A DNA stretch of 64,000 nucleotides, from assembly GCA_964348665.1 (NCBI GenBank), contig CAYGDP010000010.1:1-64000 (forward strand). Reading direction: 5' to 3'. A model generated the notes under the pieces. That model made no database searches and was not told the DNA's origin. It saw only the letters and a list, made by a program, of their open reading frames with translations. This DNA comes from CAYGDP01 sp964348665. GTDB taxonomy: Bacteria > Verrucomicrobiota > Verrucomicrobiia > Palsa-1439 > CAYGDP01. The position numbers and the translations under genes are program-made. Of this stretch, positions 16,398-25,172 are shown piece after piece (position 1 is the stretch's first letter; every line of letters begins with the position of its first letter).

Positions 16398-16925
16398 CTA
16401 AAACCCGCCCCAATCGGTCACGAGGTCGGCGAGCGCCTGTTTGGTCTTGGGATTAATCTTCACGCTTGCGCAGAGTACAAATTGCTTTTCGCGGCGGGGC
16501 TTATCAATGGTATGTTCATTTTCTACCGAGTCGCCAAGTGCCTTCCCCGGTTTGGCGTTCGGAAAGACCGTCCCGCTAGCGCTAACCCATTGCTCCTCAA
16601 GGTAGAGTGCGCCGATGATATACTCGTTCCCCAACGGATCCGTGGGGCGCTTCCCGGCGATCACCGCTTTGCCCACTTCAGTATTTGGGCCGACATAGGG
16701 CGCGATCTCTCGCAAAACAACTGTATCCCCCTCTTTCTTTCCATTTTCCGTCGCCCATTGCTCAATGGCCATTTGGAGTTGAAATGCGCCCCGTATGCTC
16801 CTCCCCACATTTACACTCCGGTTTGCTCGCTGCGCGCTGATCCACATCGAAATCGCCAGTGCCGCCATAAACGCGCCGAAACACCAGAGCAGAATCTTGT
16901 CGCCACTTGTCACTTTGATTGCCAC
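16398..16925 (-). CDS. Pseudopilin-like membrane protein, paralogue of 15918-16382
   Basis: The frame is open upstream to a TTG at 17018. I prefer the GTG at 16925, which gives a 175-aa protein beginning just before the membrane helix ILLWCFGAFMAALAISMW. Shared features with the downstream paralogue are AFQLQMAIEQWATENG, RPTDPLGNEYII and the C-terminal TDWGGF. Fifteen bases separate the two genes, so they form one transcription unit. They probably arose by duplication. The role is unknown; likeness to pseudopilins rests on layout, not on a confirmed motif. Confidence 0.55.
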   Translation of the reverse strand: MAIKVTSGDKILLWCFGAFMAALAISMWISAQRANRSVNVGRSIRGAFQLQMAIEQWATENGKKEGDTVVLREIAPYVGPNTEVGKAVIAGKRPTDPLGNEYIIGALYLEEQWVSASGTVFPNAKPGKALGDSVENEHTIDKPRREKQFVLCASVKINPKTKQALADLVTDWGGF

Positions 16926-17050
16926 GCCGCCAAAATAGTCCGCCTGCCGATTGGTGTCAAATCCGCCACGGGCGGCGACGTGACCGGGTCGAAAAATTCT
17001 CAAAATTTTTCTCGCCAAGAGGCGGGCGACCCATTATCTTCGCGCCCCTT

Positions 17051-18034
17051 ATGCGATTTACACTCGCCAGCGCGGGCGGTTATCCGCGCATCGGAGATAG
17101 CAAGGAACAACAACGGCTTCGTCGCGCTTACGGCCAATTCGAGCGGGACGAGCTTTCGCGCCGCGGATTCGATGGCGTGCAAAACGATGTCATCCGCGAG
17201 GTGATCACCGAACAGGCGTCCGCCGGCGTCGAACTGGTCACCGACGGTTTGGTTCGATGGTACGATCCGCTAAGCCACATTGCATCGCATCTTGGCGGAT
17301 TCAAAGTGGGCGGCCTGCTGCGGTTTTTTGACACGAACTATTTATTCCGTCAGCCCATCGTGAATGGCAAGATTCGCTGGGAAAAACTGTTTCTCGCCAA
17401 GGAATACGCGTTTGCCAAGAGCGTGTCACCCCGCCCCGTCAAGGCAGTCATCACCGGCCCTTATACGCTTGCCAAGTTTAGCGACAATAGTCTCGGCAAA
17501 TACAAAAATGTGTCGGCACTGGCGCACGACTGCGCCAAGGCGTTGGCCAAGGAAATCGAGCAGATCGCCAAGGCCGGCGCGGAAATCATCCAGATTGACG
17601 AGCCAGCGATGTTGAAATACCCAAAGGAATTCGATGTGGTCGCCGATGGCCTGAACATCCTGGCGGCAAGTCGCGGCAAATCGCGGCTGGCTCTCTACAC
17701 CTATTTCGGCGCGGCATCGCCCCTCTACGACAAACTGCAAGACCTGCCGGCGGACGTGCTCGGACTGGATTTCACCTATGACGCCAAGCTGGCGGATGTC
17801 ATCGCCAAGAATGGCACCAGCAAAATGCTCGGGCTCGGATTGGTTGACGGACGCAACACCAAACTGGAAACCGCGGCGGATTTGCGGCCAACGATCAAGA
17901 AACTGACGAAATCGCTCAATGGCGCGACTTGTTACCTCAATCCGTCCTGCGGGCTCGATTACCTGCCGCGCGACCGCGCGAAACGGAAGCTGGAGAATTT
18001 GGCCACGTTGAAGAAAGAATTGGAGAATGGATGA
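17051..18034 (+). CDS. metE: Split cobalamin-independent methionine synthase, N-terminal half
   Basis: This 327-aa protein starts at the ATG at 17051. It resembles the N-terminal domain of MetE: GGYPRIG near residue 10, VITGPYTLAKFS, IIQIDEPAML, LYTYFG and LGLVDGRNTKLE. The zinc ligands of the catalytic half are missing; the place of H-x-C is taken by YTYFG, as in MetE N-domains. In full-length MetE this half helps bind methyltetrahydrofolate polyglutamate. The catalytic half is the next gene, 51 bases downstream. Separate half genes are known in some archaea. Alternatively this protein could act in another folate-linked methyl transfer. Confidence 0.8.
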   Translation: MRFTLASAGGYPRIGDSKEQQRLRRAYGQFERDELSRRGFDGVQNDVIREVITEQASAGVELVTDGLVRWYDPLSHIASHLGGFKVGGLLRFFDTNYLFRQPIVNGKIRWEKLFLAKEYAFAKSVSPRPVKAVITGPYTLAKFSDNSLGKYKNVSALAHDCAKALAKEIEQIAKAGAEIIQIDEPAMLKYPKEFDVVADGLNILAASRGKSRLALYTYFGAASPLYDKLQDLPADVLGLDFTYDAKLADVIAKNGTSKMLGLGLVDGRNTKLETAADLRPTIKKLTKSLNGATCYLNPSCGLDYLPRDRAKRKLENLATLKKELENG

Positions 18035-18085
18035 ACTGCGAATGACGCGGACAGTTTTAGTGTCGTTCGCGGTAAATGAAATCTT

Positions 18086-19084
18086 ATGAGCAAAGAGAAA
18101 TTGATTGATTTAGGAGTGCTGTTGCCGCCGTTGCCAACGACGAGCGTGGGGAGTTTTCCTAAGCCGGATTATCTCACGAACGCCCGCAGCCAGTTCGCGC
18201 GCAAAGAGATCACCGCCGACGACCTCAAAAAGCTCGAGGAACGCGCCACCGCCGAGTGGATGGAATTTCAGGAGCAGATCGGCATCGATGTGCCGGTGGA
18301 TGGAGAGATGTATCGGGGGGATATGGTGGCATATTTCGCCGAGACGATGGACGGATTCACGCGGGGCGGACTGGTCCGCAGCTACGGCAATCGCTATTAT
18401 CACAAGCCCATCATCAATGGCAAACTCGCCTGGCGCGGCCCGATCACCGTTTCCTGGTGGAAATTCGCCTCGTCATTCACCTCCAAACCCGTGAAAGGAA
18501 TGCTCACCGGCCCCTACACGATTATGGATTGGTCGTTCATCGAGAGCTATCCCAATCGCGCCGCCGCGACGATGGCGCTGGCCAAAGTCGTCCGCGCGGA
18601 AGTCGAGGCGCTCATCGAAGCCGGCTGCAAAATCATCCAGATTGACGAGCCTGCCTTGAGTGTGCGCGCCGACGAGATGGATTTGGCGATCGAGGCGATG
18701 GACGTTGTCACGCGCGATTTGCCCGCCTATTTTATCACGCACGTTTGCTACGGCGAATTCGAGGCGATCTATCCGAAAATGCTCAAGATACCCGTGGACA
18801 ATTTCGACCTGGAAATGACCAACCGCGGGTTTGATATGGCGGCGGCGTTCAAGAAAAACCGGTTTACCAAAGATCTCTCCTGCGGCGTTGTAGATGTTCA
18901 CAGCCACCGAATCGAGGAAAAAAAGGAAGTGGTGGAGAACATCCGGCAAGCCATCAAACTCGTCCCGCGCGACCAGCTTTGGATCGACCCCGACTGCGGC
19001 CTCAAAACCCGCACCGTGAAAGAAGCGCAGGCGAAGATGAGGGTGATGGCCGAGGCCACCGCGGAAGCGCGGAAGAAGCTGTAG
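18086..19084 (+). CDS. metE: Split cobalamin-independent methionine synthase, catalytic C-terminal half
   Basis: This 332-aa protein starts at the ATG at 18086 and opens with LPTTSVGSFPKP, the classic start of the MetE C-domain. The zinc ligands are H219 and C221 (THVCYGEF), E243 (LEMTNR) and C304 (DPDCGLKTR). The spacings of +2, +24 and +85 equal those of E. coli MetE (H641, C643, E665, C726). IIQIDEPAL and LTGPYTIMDWS complete the homocysteine/folate barrel. It should transfer a methyl group to homocysteine, either alone as a core MetE or with the N-half encoded just upstream. Confidence 0.9.
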   Translation: MSKEKLIDLGVLLPPLPTTSVGSFPKPDYLTNARSQFARKEITADDLKKLEERATAEWMEFQEQIGIDVPVDGEMYRGDMVAYFAETMDGFTRGGLVRSYGNRYYHKPIINGKLAWRGPITVSWWKFASSFTSKPVKGMLTGPYTIMDWSFIESYPNRAAATMALAKVVRAEVEALIEAGCKIIQIDEPALSVRADEMDLAIEAMDVVTRDLPAYFITHVCYGEFEAIYPKMLKIPVDNFDLEMTNRGFDMAAAFKKNRFTKDLSCGVVDVHSHRIEEKKEVVENIRQAIKLVPRDQLWIDPDCGLKTRTVKEAQAKMRVMAEATAEARKKL

Positions 19085-19162
19085 CCGGGAAACTGATTGG
19101 CGTCAGATGGAGATGGGATATCTTGCAGCGCCCTGCTGACTGGCCATTAAATACCCACTAAG

Positions 19163-19528
19163 CTACGATTTCTCGCCGGTTTTTTCTCCCGCTTCGATCA
19201 ATTCCCAGAACTTTGGGTTTTGCGCCAGCGCTTCGTCTTCTCCCACCGGTAATTGTGAGCGGAAAAAGAAATCTTTGAGCGTGTTCTTGTGCAGGATCCG
19301 ATGAACCAACACGCCTTCGTCCACGCGTTCGAAGTACACGCGGTAATCGCCGAGCCGGAACCGGAAGAGACGACGACCTTCCCAGGTCAGGCGACCCAAG
19401 TGTTCGCCCTCGCCGTCGGCAAGTTCGTGGGGCAGGACGCGGAATCCACCGAGAAACTCGAACTGCATCGCCTTGGGCATTTTGGACAGCTCGGCAGCGC
19501 TCAAGTCGTTGAAGATGATTTGGAGCAC
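19163..19528 (-). CDS. RelE/ParE-superfamily toxin-like protein
   Basis: This 121-aa protein has a GTG start at 19528. The region LTWEGRRLFRFRLGDYRVYFERVDEGVLVHRILHK has the beta-sheet core pattern (LR-x-GDYRV-x-F-x-V) of RelE/ParE toxins, which are mRNA interferases or gyrase poisons. A C-terminal tail of about 30 residues is extra. No antitoxin gene is evident next to it on either side: the plus-strand neighbour starting at 19581 is a large membrane protein. It is therefore an orphan, or the partner is elsewhere. The homology is moderate. Confidence 0.65.
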   Translation of the reverse strand: MLQIIFNDLSAAELSKMPKAMQFEFLGGFRVLPHELADGEGEHLGRLTWEGRRLFRFRLGDYRVYFERVDEGVLVHRILHKNTLKDFFFRSQLPVGEDEALAQNPKFWELIEAGEKTGEKS

Positions 19529-19580
19529 GGCGAAAGCGTACCTGCTTGCAGTTCAGACGACAAGCCGTTATTTTGACCGA

Positions 19581-21875
19581 GTGCAGCCCTCGCAATCCAC
19601 TCAACCCTGGCAAAAATACATCGGCGGCAAAGGGTTGCCCCCGCGAGTTCGAGATTGGATGGGTGCATTGATGTTGATCGTCCTAGTGCTGATTGTGTAT
19701 TGGCCGGCGATGCACGGCGAGTTTTTTTGGGACGACGTGGCGTTTATCCGCGACAATCCAGCGGTACAAACGTGGGATCATTTGATAACAGCCTGGGTGG
19801 ATCCGCGTGCGTTCGGCGGGATTCAGTATTACCCTCTCACCTACACAACCTCGTGGATGGAATACCAACTTTGGGGCACGAATACGTTCGGGTATCATCT
19901 TGTCAATGCCTTGCTTCACGGTCTCAATGCGATCTTGTGCTGGAGATTGCTGGGCCAACTGGGCCTCCGGGCGGCCTGGGTTGCCGCAGCAATTTTTGCG
20001 CTTCACCCGATCCAAGTTGAATCCGTCGCATGGATGGTCGAACGCAAAAACGTACTCTCCGGCGCCGGTTTTTTGGGAGCATTGATCTATTTCTCCCGTT
20101 TCTTTCAACTAACAGGGAATTCTTCCTCATCGCAAGGGACCAACCGCGATTATGGAATCGGGTCGGCGTTGTTCGTCGCGGCGCTCATCAGCAAGAGCGC
20201 AACCGTTGTTTTGCCAGCCGTTCTGCTGGTGCTGCTCTGGTGGCGACGCGGCCGGGTGGAACGCCGCGAGTGGGTAGCGCTCTTGCCATTATTCCTGTTG
20301 AGCGCCGCCGCGGGACTCGTGACGGTCTGGGTCGAACAAGGTGTCGGCGGCGCGAAAGGGGAGGACTGGAATTTTTCCATTGCCGAGCGAAGTTTGATAG
20401 CCGCGCGGGCGGTTTGGTTCTACATCGCCAAGCTTGCCTGGCCGGCCGATCTGATGCTGATTTACCCTCGCTGGCAGGTGGACACAGCCAATCCTGCTCA
20501 GTGGCTTTTCCCGGCCGGCGCAATCGCCGCGACCGCGGCCTTCTGGCTGTTTCGGGTACGGATCGGACGGGGACCATTGACGGCGGCGCTCTGTATTGTC
20601 TGCATTCTGTCGCCGATGCTGGGCATCGTTTCGTTCTATTGGATGTTGTTTTCGTTTGTCGGAAATCACTTCGCCTATCTGGCCAGTATCCCATTCATCG
20701 CACTGGTAGTCTCGCTCGGCGTTCATTTCTTCGGAATGCGAACGAACCTCCTGACCGCGCTGGCTGGATTCGTTCTACTGATTCTCTCGATCTTCACCTG
20801 GAAAGAGTCCCACCACTATCAGACGGCCGAAATGATGTGGCGAACATCCATCGCCGATAATGCCCACGCTTGGGTCGCTCATCATAATCTCGGCAACCTC
20901 CTCTACACACGCGGACAACTAAGCGAAGCCATGCACCATCTTCAACAATCCTTGTCCATCCGTCCGCAATATCCCCGATCGCATTATGTTCTCGCCAATA
21001 TTTATGCCGACCAAAAACAATGGGCAAACGCAATCCACCATTATGAATCAACCATCCGTTTCGATCCGCATCACGCTCCGTCCTACTCCAAACTGGCCCG
21101 CCTCTTGGTCGCCACAGGCAGGTTCGATGAAGCCCGCAAACAGTTCGCGACCGCTCACCGTATCAATCCCGATTTTCCACGCCCCGACATCAGCATCGCG
21201 CTCGCGCTGGTTGCCGACGGCAAGACAGACGACGCGCTGGCGCGTCTGGAACAGGCGACTCGTGAATTTCCTAAGGATGCCAACGCCCACTATGGATTGG
21301 CGCTGATTTTCGCGGAGAAAAACCAGATCGAACGCGCCGCTGCTGAATACCGGGAGACGATCCGATTAGATCCGCAACACACGCAAGCGCATTTTAATTA
21401 TGGCCTTTCGCTGATGAAACTGGGTAAATCGGATGAGGCCATCACCCATTTTCGGGAAGCCCTCCGATTCGATCCCGCCATGGAGCAAGCCCACAACGGG
21501 CTTGGCCAGGCGCTCGCCGCCAAAGGCCAACTCGATTCCGCGATCGCCCATTTCCGTGAGGCTGTCCGGTTGAAATCCGATTATGCCATCGCCTTGGGAA
21601 ACCTCGGCTCTTCCCTCGGCCAACAAGGGAAATTCGCCGAAGCCATCCAATTTCATCAAACCGCCGTGCGCCTGAAACCAAACGACCCCGCCCTGCATAC
21701 GAATTTCGGCTACGCCCTCGCCGCGCTAGGACGGCTGGACGATGCGGAAAAACAGTTTCGCGAGGCGCTCCGGCTCAATCCGAACTTTGTCCCCGCCAAA
21801 AACAACCTGCAGCGCCTCCTAGAATTGCGACCCCCGGATGCTTCCTCGCCTCCCGCCGGCCGCGCATCACAATGA
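19581..21875 (+). CDS. TMTC-like membrane protein with C-terminal TPR repeats
   Basis: This 764-aa protein uses a GTG start at 19581, chosen because the first membrane helix follows closely and it clears the divergent toxin gene; the frame extends upstream to 19473. The N-half has about ten hydrophobic helices and the signatures FFWDDVAFIRDNP and FALHPIQVESVAWMVERKN, as in bacterial TMTC/GT-C-like proteins. The C-half (from residue about 430) holds eight or nine TPR units, such as AHYGLALIFAEKN and AHNGLGQALAAKGQLDSAI. GT-C enzymes use polyprenyl-phosphate sugars, and the acidic pair after FFW could be catalytic. A glycosyltransferase role is inferred. It overlaps the next gene by four bases. 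Confidence 0.8.
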   Translation: MQPSQSTQPWQKYIGGKGLPPRVRDWMGALMLIVLVLIVYWPAMHGEFFWDDVAFIRDNPAVQTWDHLITAWVDPRAFGGIQYYPLTYTTSWMEYQLWGTNTFGYHLVNALLHGLNAILCWRLLGQLGLRAAWVAAAIFALHPIQVESVAWMVERKNVLSGAGFLGALIYFSRFFQLTGNSSSSQGTNRDYGIGSALFVAALISKSATVVLPAVLLVLLWWRRGRVERREWVALLPLFLLSAAAGLVTVWVEQGVGGAKGEDWNFSIAERSLIAARAVWFYIAKLAWPADLMLIYPRWQVDTANPAQWLFPAGAIAATAAFWLFRVRIGRGPLTAALCIVCILSPMLGIVSFYWMLFSFVGNHFAYLASIPFIALVVSLGVHFFGMRTNLLTALAGFVLLILSIFTWKESHHYQTAEMMWRTSIADNAHAWVAHHNLGNLLYTRGQLSEAMHHLQQSLSIRPQYPRSHYVLANIYADQKQWANAIHHYESTIRFDPHHAPSYSKLARLLVATGRFDEARKQFATAHRINPDFPRPDISIALALVADGKTDDALARLEQATREFPKDANAHYGLALIFAEKNQIERAAAEYRETIRLDPQHTQAHFNYGLSLMKLGKSDEAITHFREALRFDPAMEQAHNGLGQALAAKGQLDSAIAHFREAVRLKSDYAIALGNLGSSLGQQGKFAEAIQFHQTAVRLKPNDPALHTNFGYALAALGRLDDAEKQFREALRLNPNFVPAKNNLQRLLELRPPDASSPPAGRASQ

Positions 21876-23506
21876 ATCCGCGCCTGATTTTTCCAACTCT
21901 CCTGCTCGCCCTCGGCGCCATTGCCTATCACAACAGTTTCTTCGGTGAATTCATCTTCGACGACATCGCTTCCATTCCCGAAAATCCCTATATCGAACAG
22001 CCATGGCCGTTGACGAATCTCTTTCGCGCTCCTTCCACCAGCACCGTGGAAGGACGGCCAACGGTGGCTTTGTCGCTCGCGCTAAACCACGCTCTTGGCG
22101 GCAAATCCGTGACGGGATACCACGCTTTCAATCTCGTTATCCATCTGGCCAACGCGCTCCTTCTCTTTTACCTCGTAAACGCCATGCTTCTCCATCGACG
22201 CACGCCCGAGATATCCGCGCGAAGGATTGCCTTCGCCGTCGCCGCCCTTTGGGTGGCGCACCCGCTTCAAACCGAGGCTGTATCCTATATTATTCAGCGA
22301 ACGGAGTTGTTGATGGCGATGTTTCTATTGCTCTTGCTGCACGCCGTTCGGCTCGCCGTAATCACCCCGTCCGAGCGGGGATGGCCGGTCTTCGCAGTGG
22401 TTTGGTGTGTGCTCGGCATGGGAAGCAAAGAGGTAATGGTGGTCGCGCCGTTGCTTGCGATGGCGTTCGACAGGATTTTTTTCGCGGAAAATTTTTGTGA
22501 TATGTGGAAACGGCGGCGCTGGATGTATGCAGGATTGGCTGCCTCTTGGATTCTATTAATCTTTACCGTCAGCCGCGCCACCCGACCGTCCACCAGTTTT
22601 CATGTCTCTTCGGTCTCCTGGTGGGACTATTTGATGACCGAGAGTGGCGTGTTGCTGCATTATTTGAGACTGACTGTCTGGCCAAGCCCGCTTGTGGTGG
22701 ATTATTATGACTGGCCTATCGCGCGATCCCTCGGTGAGATCTTGCCACAAGGGTTGATGGTTCTGGGCTTGTTGACAGCAACGGGATGGGCACTTGCTCG
22801 GCGTCCCGCCGCCGGTTTTCTAGGGCTTTGCTTTTTCCTGATTCTCGCCCCCACCTCCAGCATTTTGCCAAGCGTCGGCGAAGCGGCCGCCGAACGACGA
22901 ATGTACCTTCCACTCGCCGCCGTGCTGATTACGGTCGTCATGGCTGTCGATGCTGGGCTGCAAAAAGCCAAGATCGAATCCGCAATGCAATGGCGATTTG
23001 GCAGAGCCATCTTCTCCGCCGTCGTGATCGCGCTCACCGCCGCGACGATCCGGCGCAACGAAGATTATCGCAGCGCTCTTGTTCTGTGGCAGGACACGGT
23101 TAACAAACGTCCGCAGAATGCGCGCGCTCACGCCAACCTCGGCACAATACTGGGTGAACGCGAACTCCTGGACAAGGCCGTTCGTGAATATCATGAGGCG
23201 ATTCGTTTCGATCCCCGACTCGCGACAGCGCATCTCGGCTTGGGTATCGCCCTTCGACGACAAGGTAAACTGAACGAATCACGCGCCTCGCTCACTGAAG
23301 CTCTCCGGCTCGCGCCGACTGCTCCGGTCGCCGCAGAAGCGCATCTAAGTCTCGCCATTACGCTTTCCTCGCTCGGTCAATTGGAAGATGTAGGGCATCA
23401 TTTCCGAGAAGCAGTCCGAAAAAATCCCGATTCCAGCACTGCCAAAAATAACCTGGCGATTTTTGAGAAAAAACACGCAAAACCATCCGCCTCACCACCT
23501 CGCTGA
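21872..23506 (+). CDS. TMTC-like membrane protein with short TPR tail (paralogue)
   Basis: This 544-aa protein starts at an ATG inside the stop region of the previous gene (ATGA overlap). It has the same architecture in shorter form: FIFDDIASIPENPYIE, then AALWVAHPLQTEAVSYIIQRTELL, about nine membrane helices, and three TPR units from residue about 410 (ARAHANLGTILGERELLDKA). The paralogous pair is translationally coupled and probably arose by duplication. Such pairs are common in PVC genomes. A GT-C glycosyltransferase or envelope scaffold function is inferred. Confidence 0.8.
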   Translation: MNPRLIFPTLLLALGAIAYHNSFFGEFIFDDIASIPENPYIEQPWPLTNLFRAPSTSTVEGRPTVALSLALNHALGGKSVTGYHAFNLVIHLANALLLFYLVNAMLLHRRTPEISARRIAFAVAALWVAHPLQTEAVSYIIQRTELLMAMFLLLLLHAVRLAVITPSERGWPVFAVVWCVLGMGSKEVMVVAPLLAMAFDRIFFAENFCDMWKRRRWMYAGLAASWILLIFTVSRATRPSTSFHVSSVSWWDYLMTESGVLLHYLRLTVWPSPLVVDYYDWPIARSLGEILPQGLMVLGLLTATGWALARRPAAGFLGLCFFLILAPTSSILPSVGEAAAERRMYLPLAAVLITVVMAVDAGLQKAKIESAMQWRFGRAIFSAVVIALTAATIRRNEDYRSALVLWQDTVNKRPQNARAHANLGTILGERELLDKAVREYHEAIRFDPRLATAHLGLGIALRRQGKLNESRASLTEALRLAPTAPVAAEAHLSLAITLSSLGQLEDVGHHFREAVRKNPDSSTAKNNLAIFEKKHAKPSASPPR

Positions 23507-23592
23507 ACTTGCACTAACCCGCCCGCCCATCGTATATTCGCCCGCTCGATCAACAAGCGTTCTAACCCCTTCACCGTTTTTAACGCTTCATC

Positions 23593-24876
23593 ATGAAACT
23601 TAAAGTTCTCCTGGGTATGAGCGGCGGCGTGGATTCCTCCGTCGCTGCGGCACTGCTGCTCCAGCAAGGCTACGACGTCATCGGCGTCACCTTCAAGATG
23701 TGGCCGCAAGATTGCCTCGACCGTCAGCAGGACAAAGCTTGCGGCCCGTTTGCCATGGTAGACGCCCGCGCCGTGGCAGAGCAACTTGGCTTTCCCCATT
23801 ATGTTGTGGACGAACAAGCGCAGTTCCAGAAGATCGTCATTGATTATTTCGTCGCCGAATACCGCGCCGGTCGCACGCCGAATCCGTGCGTCCTCTGCAA
23901 CGAACGCGTCAAATTCGGCGCGCTGCTCGAAAAAGCTAACGCCCTCGGCGCCGATTTCATTGCCACCGGCCATTATGCGCGTGTCCAATCGTCCTCGAAA
24001 TCTCGAATCAATCTCCTCCGCTCCCGCGAACCCCAAAAAGACCAGACCTACTTCCTCTTTTCTCTCAAGCAAGACCAGCTCGCCCGTTGCCTATTCCCTC
24101 TCGGTGAAATAACTAAGAAACAAGTCCGTGCGCTTGCCGCCGAACTGAAACTGAAGGTTGCCGAGAAAGAAGATTCGCAGGAAATTTGTTTCGTCCCCGA
24201 ACACGATTACCGCCGGTTCCTGCGCGAAGAAGGGAAACTCGTCTCGCGCGAGGGCGACATTGTTGACCGCACCGGTCGTGTCCTTGGCCATCACCCGGGC
24301 ATCGAATACTTCACCATCGGCCAACGGAAAGGTTTGGGAATCTCCGCACCGCAACCCTATTACGTCGTCGCCTTGGAAGCCGATACCAACCGAGTCATTG
24401 TCGGGAATCCCGATGAATTGATGACGCAGGAATTTTTCGTCGAACGTCCAAATTGGATTGCCGCTGGTAATTTGGAGTGCGGCGATTTATCGCCGCTTTC
24501 CCGCGGGGCGATTCATCGCCCCGCCTCCATCCCAATCACTTCCCCGTCCCGCCAAGGCGGAACCACCCAAAGCGCCGATGAATCGGCGCACTCCAAAACT
24601 GGTGGCACAGGCTTGCCCGCCGAGGCGGGCGTCCCTGCCTGTGAATCTATCAAGTGCACCGTAAAAATTCGCTCCCAACACGCCGGTGCGCCCTGCGCGA
24701 TTTCGCCGACCAGCAACGGCCGCATTCACGTAAAACTCGACGCCCCCGAACGCGCCGTCACCCCCGGCCAAGCCGCTGTTTTTTACGACGGCGATTTAGT
24801 GCTGGGTGGAGGGTGGATTTCGACCCTCCCTAAATCGTCCTCGATCCCCCTTTCGAAACATGGAGGTAAAGCGTGA
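23593..24876 (+). CDS. mnmA: tRNA-specific 2-thiouridylase MnmA with in-frame insert
   Basis: This 427-aa enzyme makes 2-thiouridine at the wobble base of Lys/Glu/Gln tRNAs. The ATP pyrophosphatase loop is MSGGVDSSVAA (residues about 9-19), the catalytic Cys99 lies in PNPCVLCN, and the second Cys199 lies in QEICFVP. GIEYFTIGQRKGLG marks the central domain. The usual length is about 360-380 residues. The excess lies at about residues 293-354, between PNWIAAG and CTVKIRSQH, where the DNA is two palindromic elements read through in frame. The insert falls between the central and C-terminal domains, where tolerance is plausible. A 4-base overlap links it to the next gene. Confidence 0.93.
   Translation: MKLKVLLGMSGGVDSSVAAALLLQQGYDVIGVTFKMWPQDCLDRQQDKACGPFAMVDARAVAEQLGFPHYVVDEQAQFQKIVIDYFVAEYRAGRTPNPCVLCNERVKFGALLEKANALGADFIATGHYARVQSSSKSRINLLRSREPQKDQTYFLFSLKQDQLARCLFPLGEITKKQVRALAAELKLKVAEKEDSQEICFVPEHDYRRFLREEGKLVSREGDIVDRTGRVLGHHPGIEYFTIGQRKGLGISAPQPYYVVALEADTNRVIVGNPDELMTQEFFVERPNWIAAGNLECGDLSPLSRGAIHRPASIPITSPSRQGGTTQSADESAHSKTGGTGLPAEAGVPACESIKCTVKIRSQHAGAPCAISPTSNGRIHVKLDAPERAVTPGQAAVFYDGDLVLGGGWISTLPKSSSIPLSKHGGKA
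24471..24598. repeat. Palindromic mobile-type element inserted in mnmA
   Basis: About 128 bp. The terminal inverted repeats are 24471-24499 (begins TTTGGAGTGC) and 24569-24597 (ends GCACTCCAAA). Each end is itself a perfect hairpin (GCGGCGATTTATCGCCGC at 24479-24496; GCGCCGATGAATCGGCGC at 24572-24589). A third hairpin, GCGGGGCGAT/ATCGCCCCGC, lies at 24503-24524. All three share a GGCGAT or GCCGAT core, as in a nested palindromic repeat. It is read in frame within mnmA without a stop. Confidence 0.85.
24601..24643. repeat. Second palindromic element within the mnmA insert
   Basis: This is a stem-loop with outer arms CACAGGC (24606-24612) and GCCTGTG (24637-24643) and an inner perfect stem GCCCGCC-GA-GGCGGGC (24615-24630). 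It sits directly after the first element and is also translated as part of MnmA (TGGTGLPAEAGVPACE). The sequence type differs from the first element, so two separate insertions at one tolerant site are likely. Confidence 0.75.
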
Positions 24877-25172
24877 GCGACGACAGTAAAAAATACGTGC
24901 CGTGGTTTGTGAAATATTGGGAGATGATCGTTCTTCTTTTCCTTTGGCTGTTCCTATCGGCGCTTTCTTTTCCGGTGTGGCCCGACCATCATTCGGAAGG
25001 AACGCGCACCATTACCGCGGTACTAAACATTGCAGCAATCGCCTTCGGCGTGAAAATAATTTTCAGTAAGCGTGGATTCTGGCAGCGTCTTGCTGCCGTG
25101 CTGGCAACCATTTATTTTTTAATGGGAATAGTAATCGCCATCTGGCCGAGCTTTGGGATGGGGCTTCTATGA
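24873..25172 (+). CDS. Small membrane protein, three predicted helices
   Basis: This 99-aa protein has a GTG start overlapping the end of mnmA by four bases. Hydrophobic segments occur at about residues 16-34 (WEMIVLLFLWLFLSALSF), 46-64 and 74-96 (LAAVLATIYFLMGIVIAIWP). I do not recognise a family. The position between mnmA and a HAD phosphatase, with overlaps on both sides, suggests co-transcription rather than a related function. Confidence 0.7.
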   Translation: MSDDSKKYVPWFVKYWEMIVLLFLWLFLSALSFPVWPDHHSEGTRTITAVLNIAAIAFGVKIIFSKRGFWQRLAAVLATIYFLMGIVIAIWPSFGMGLL

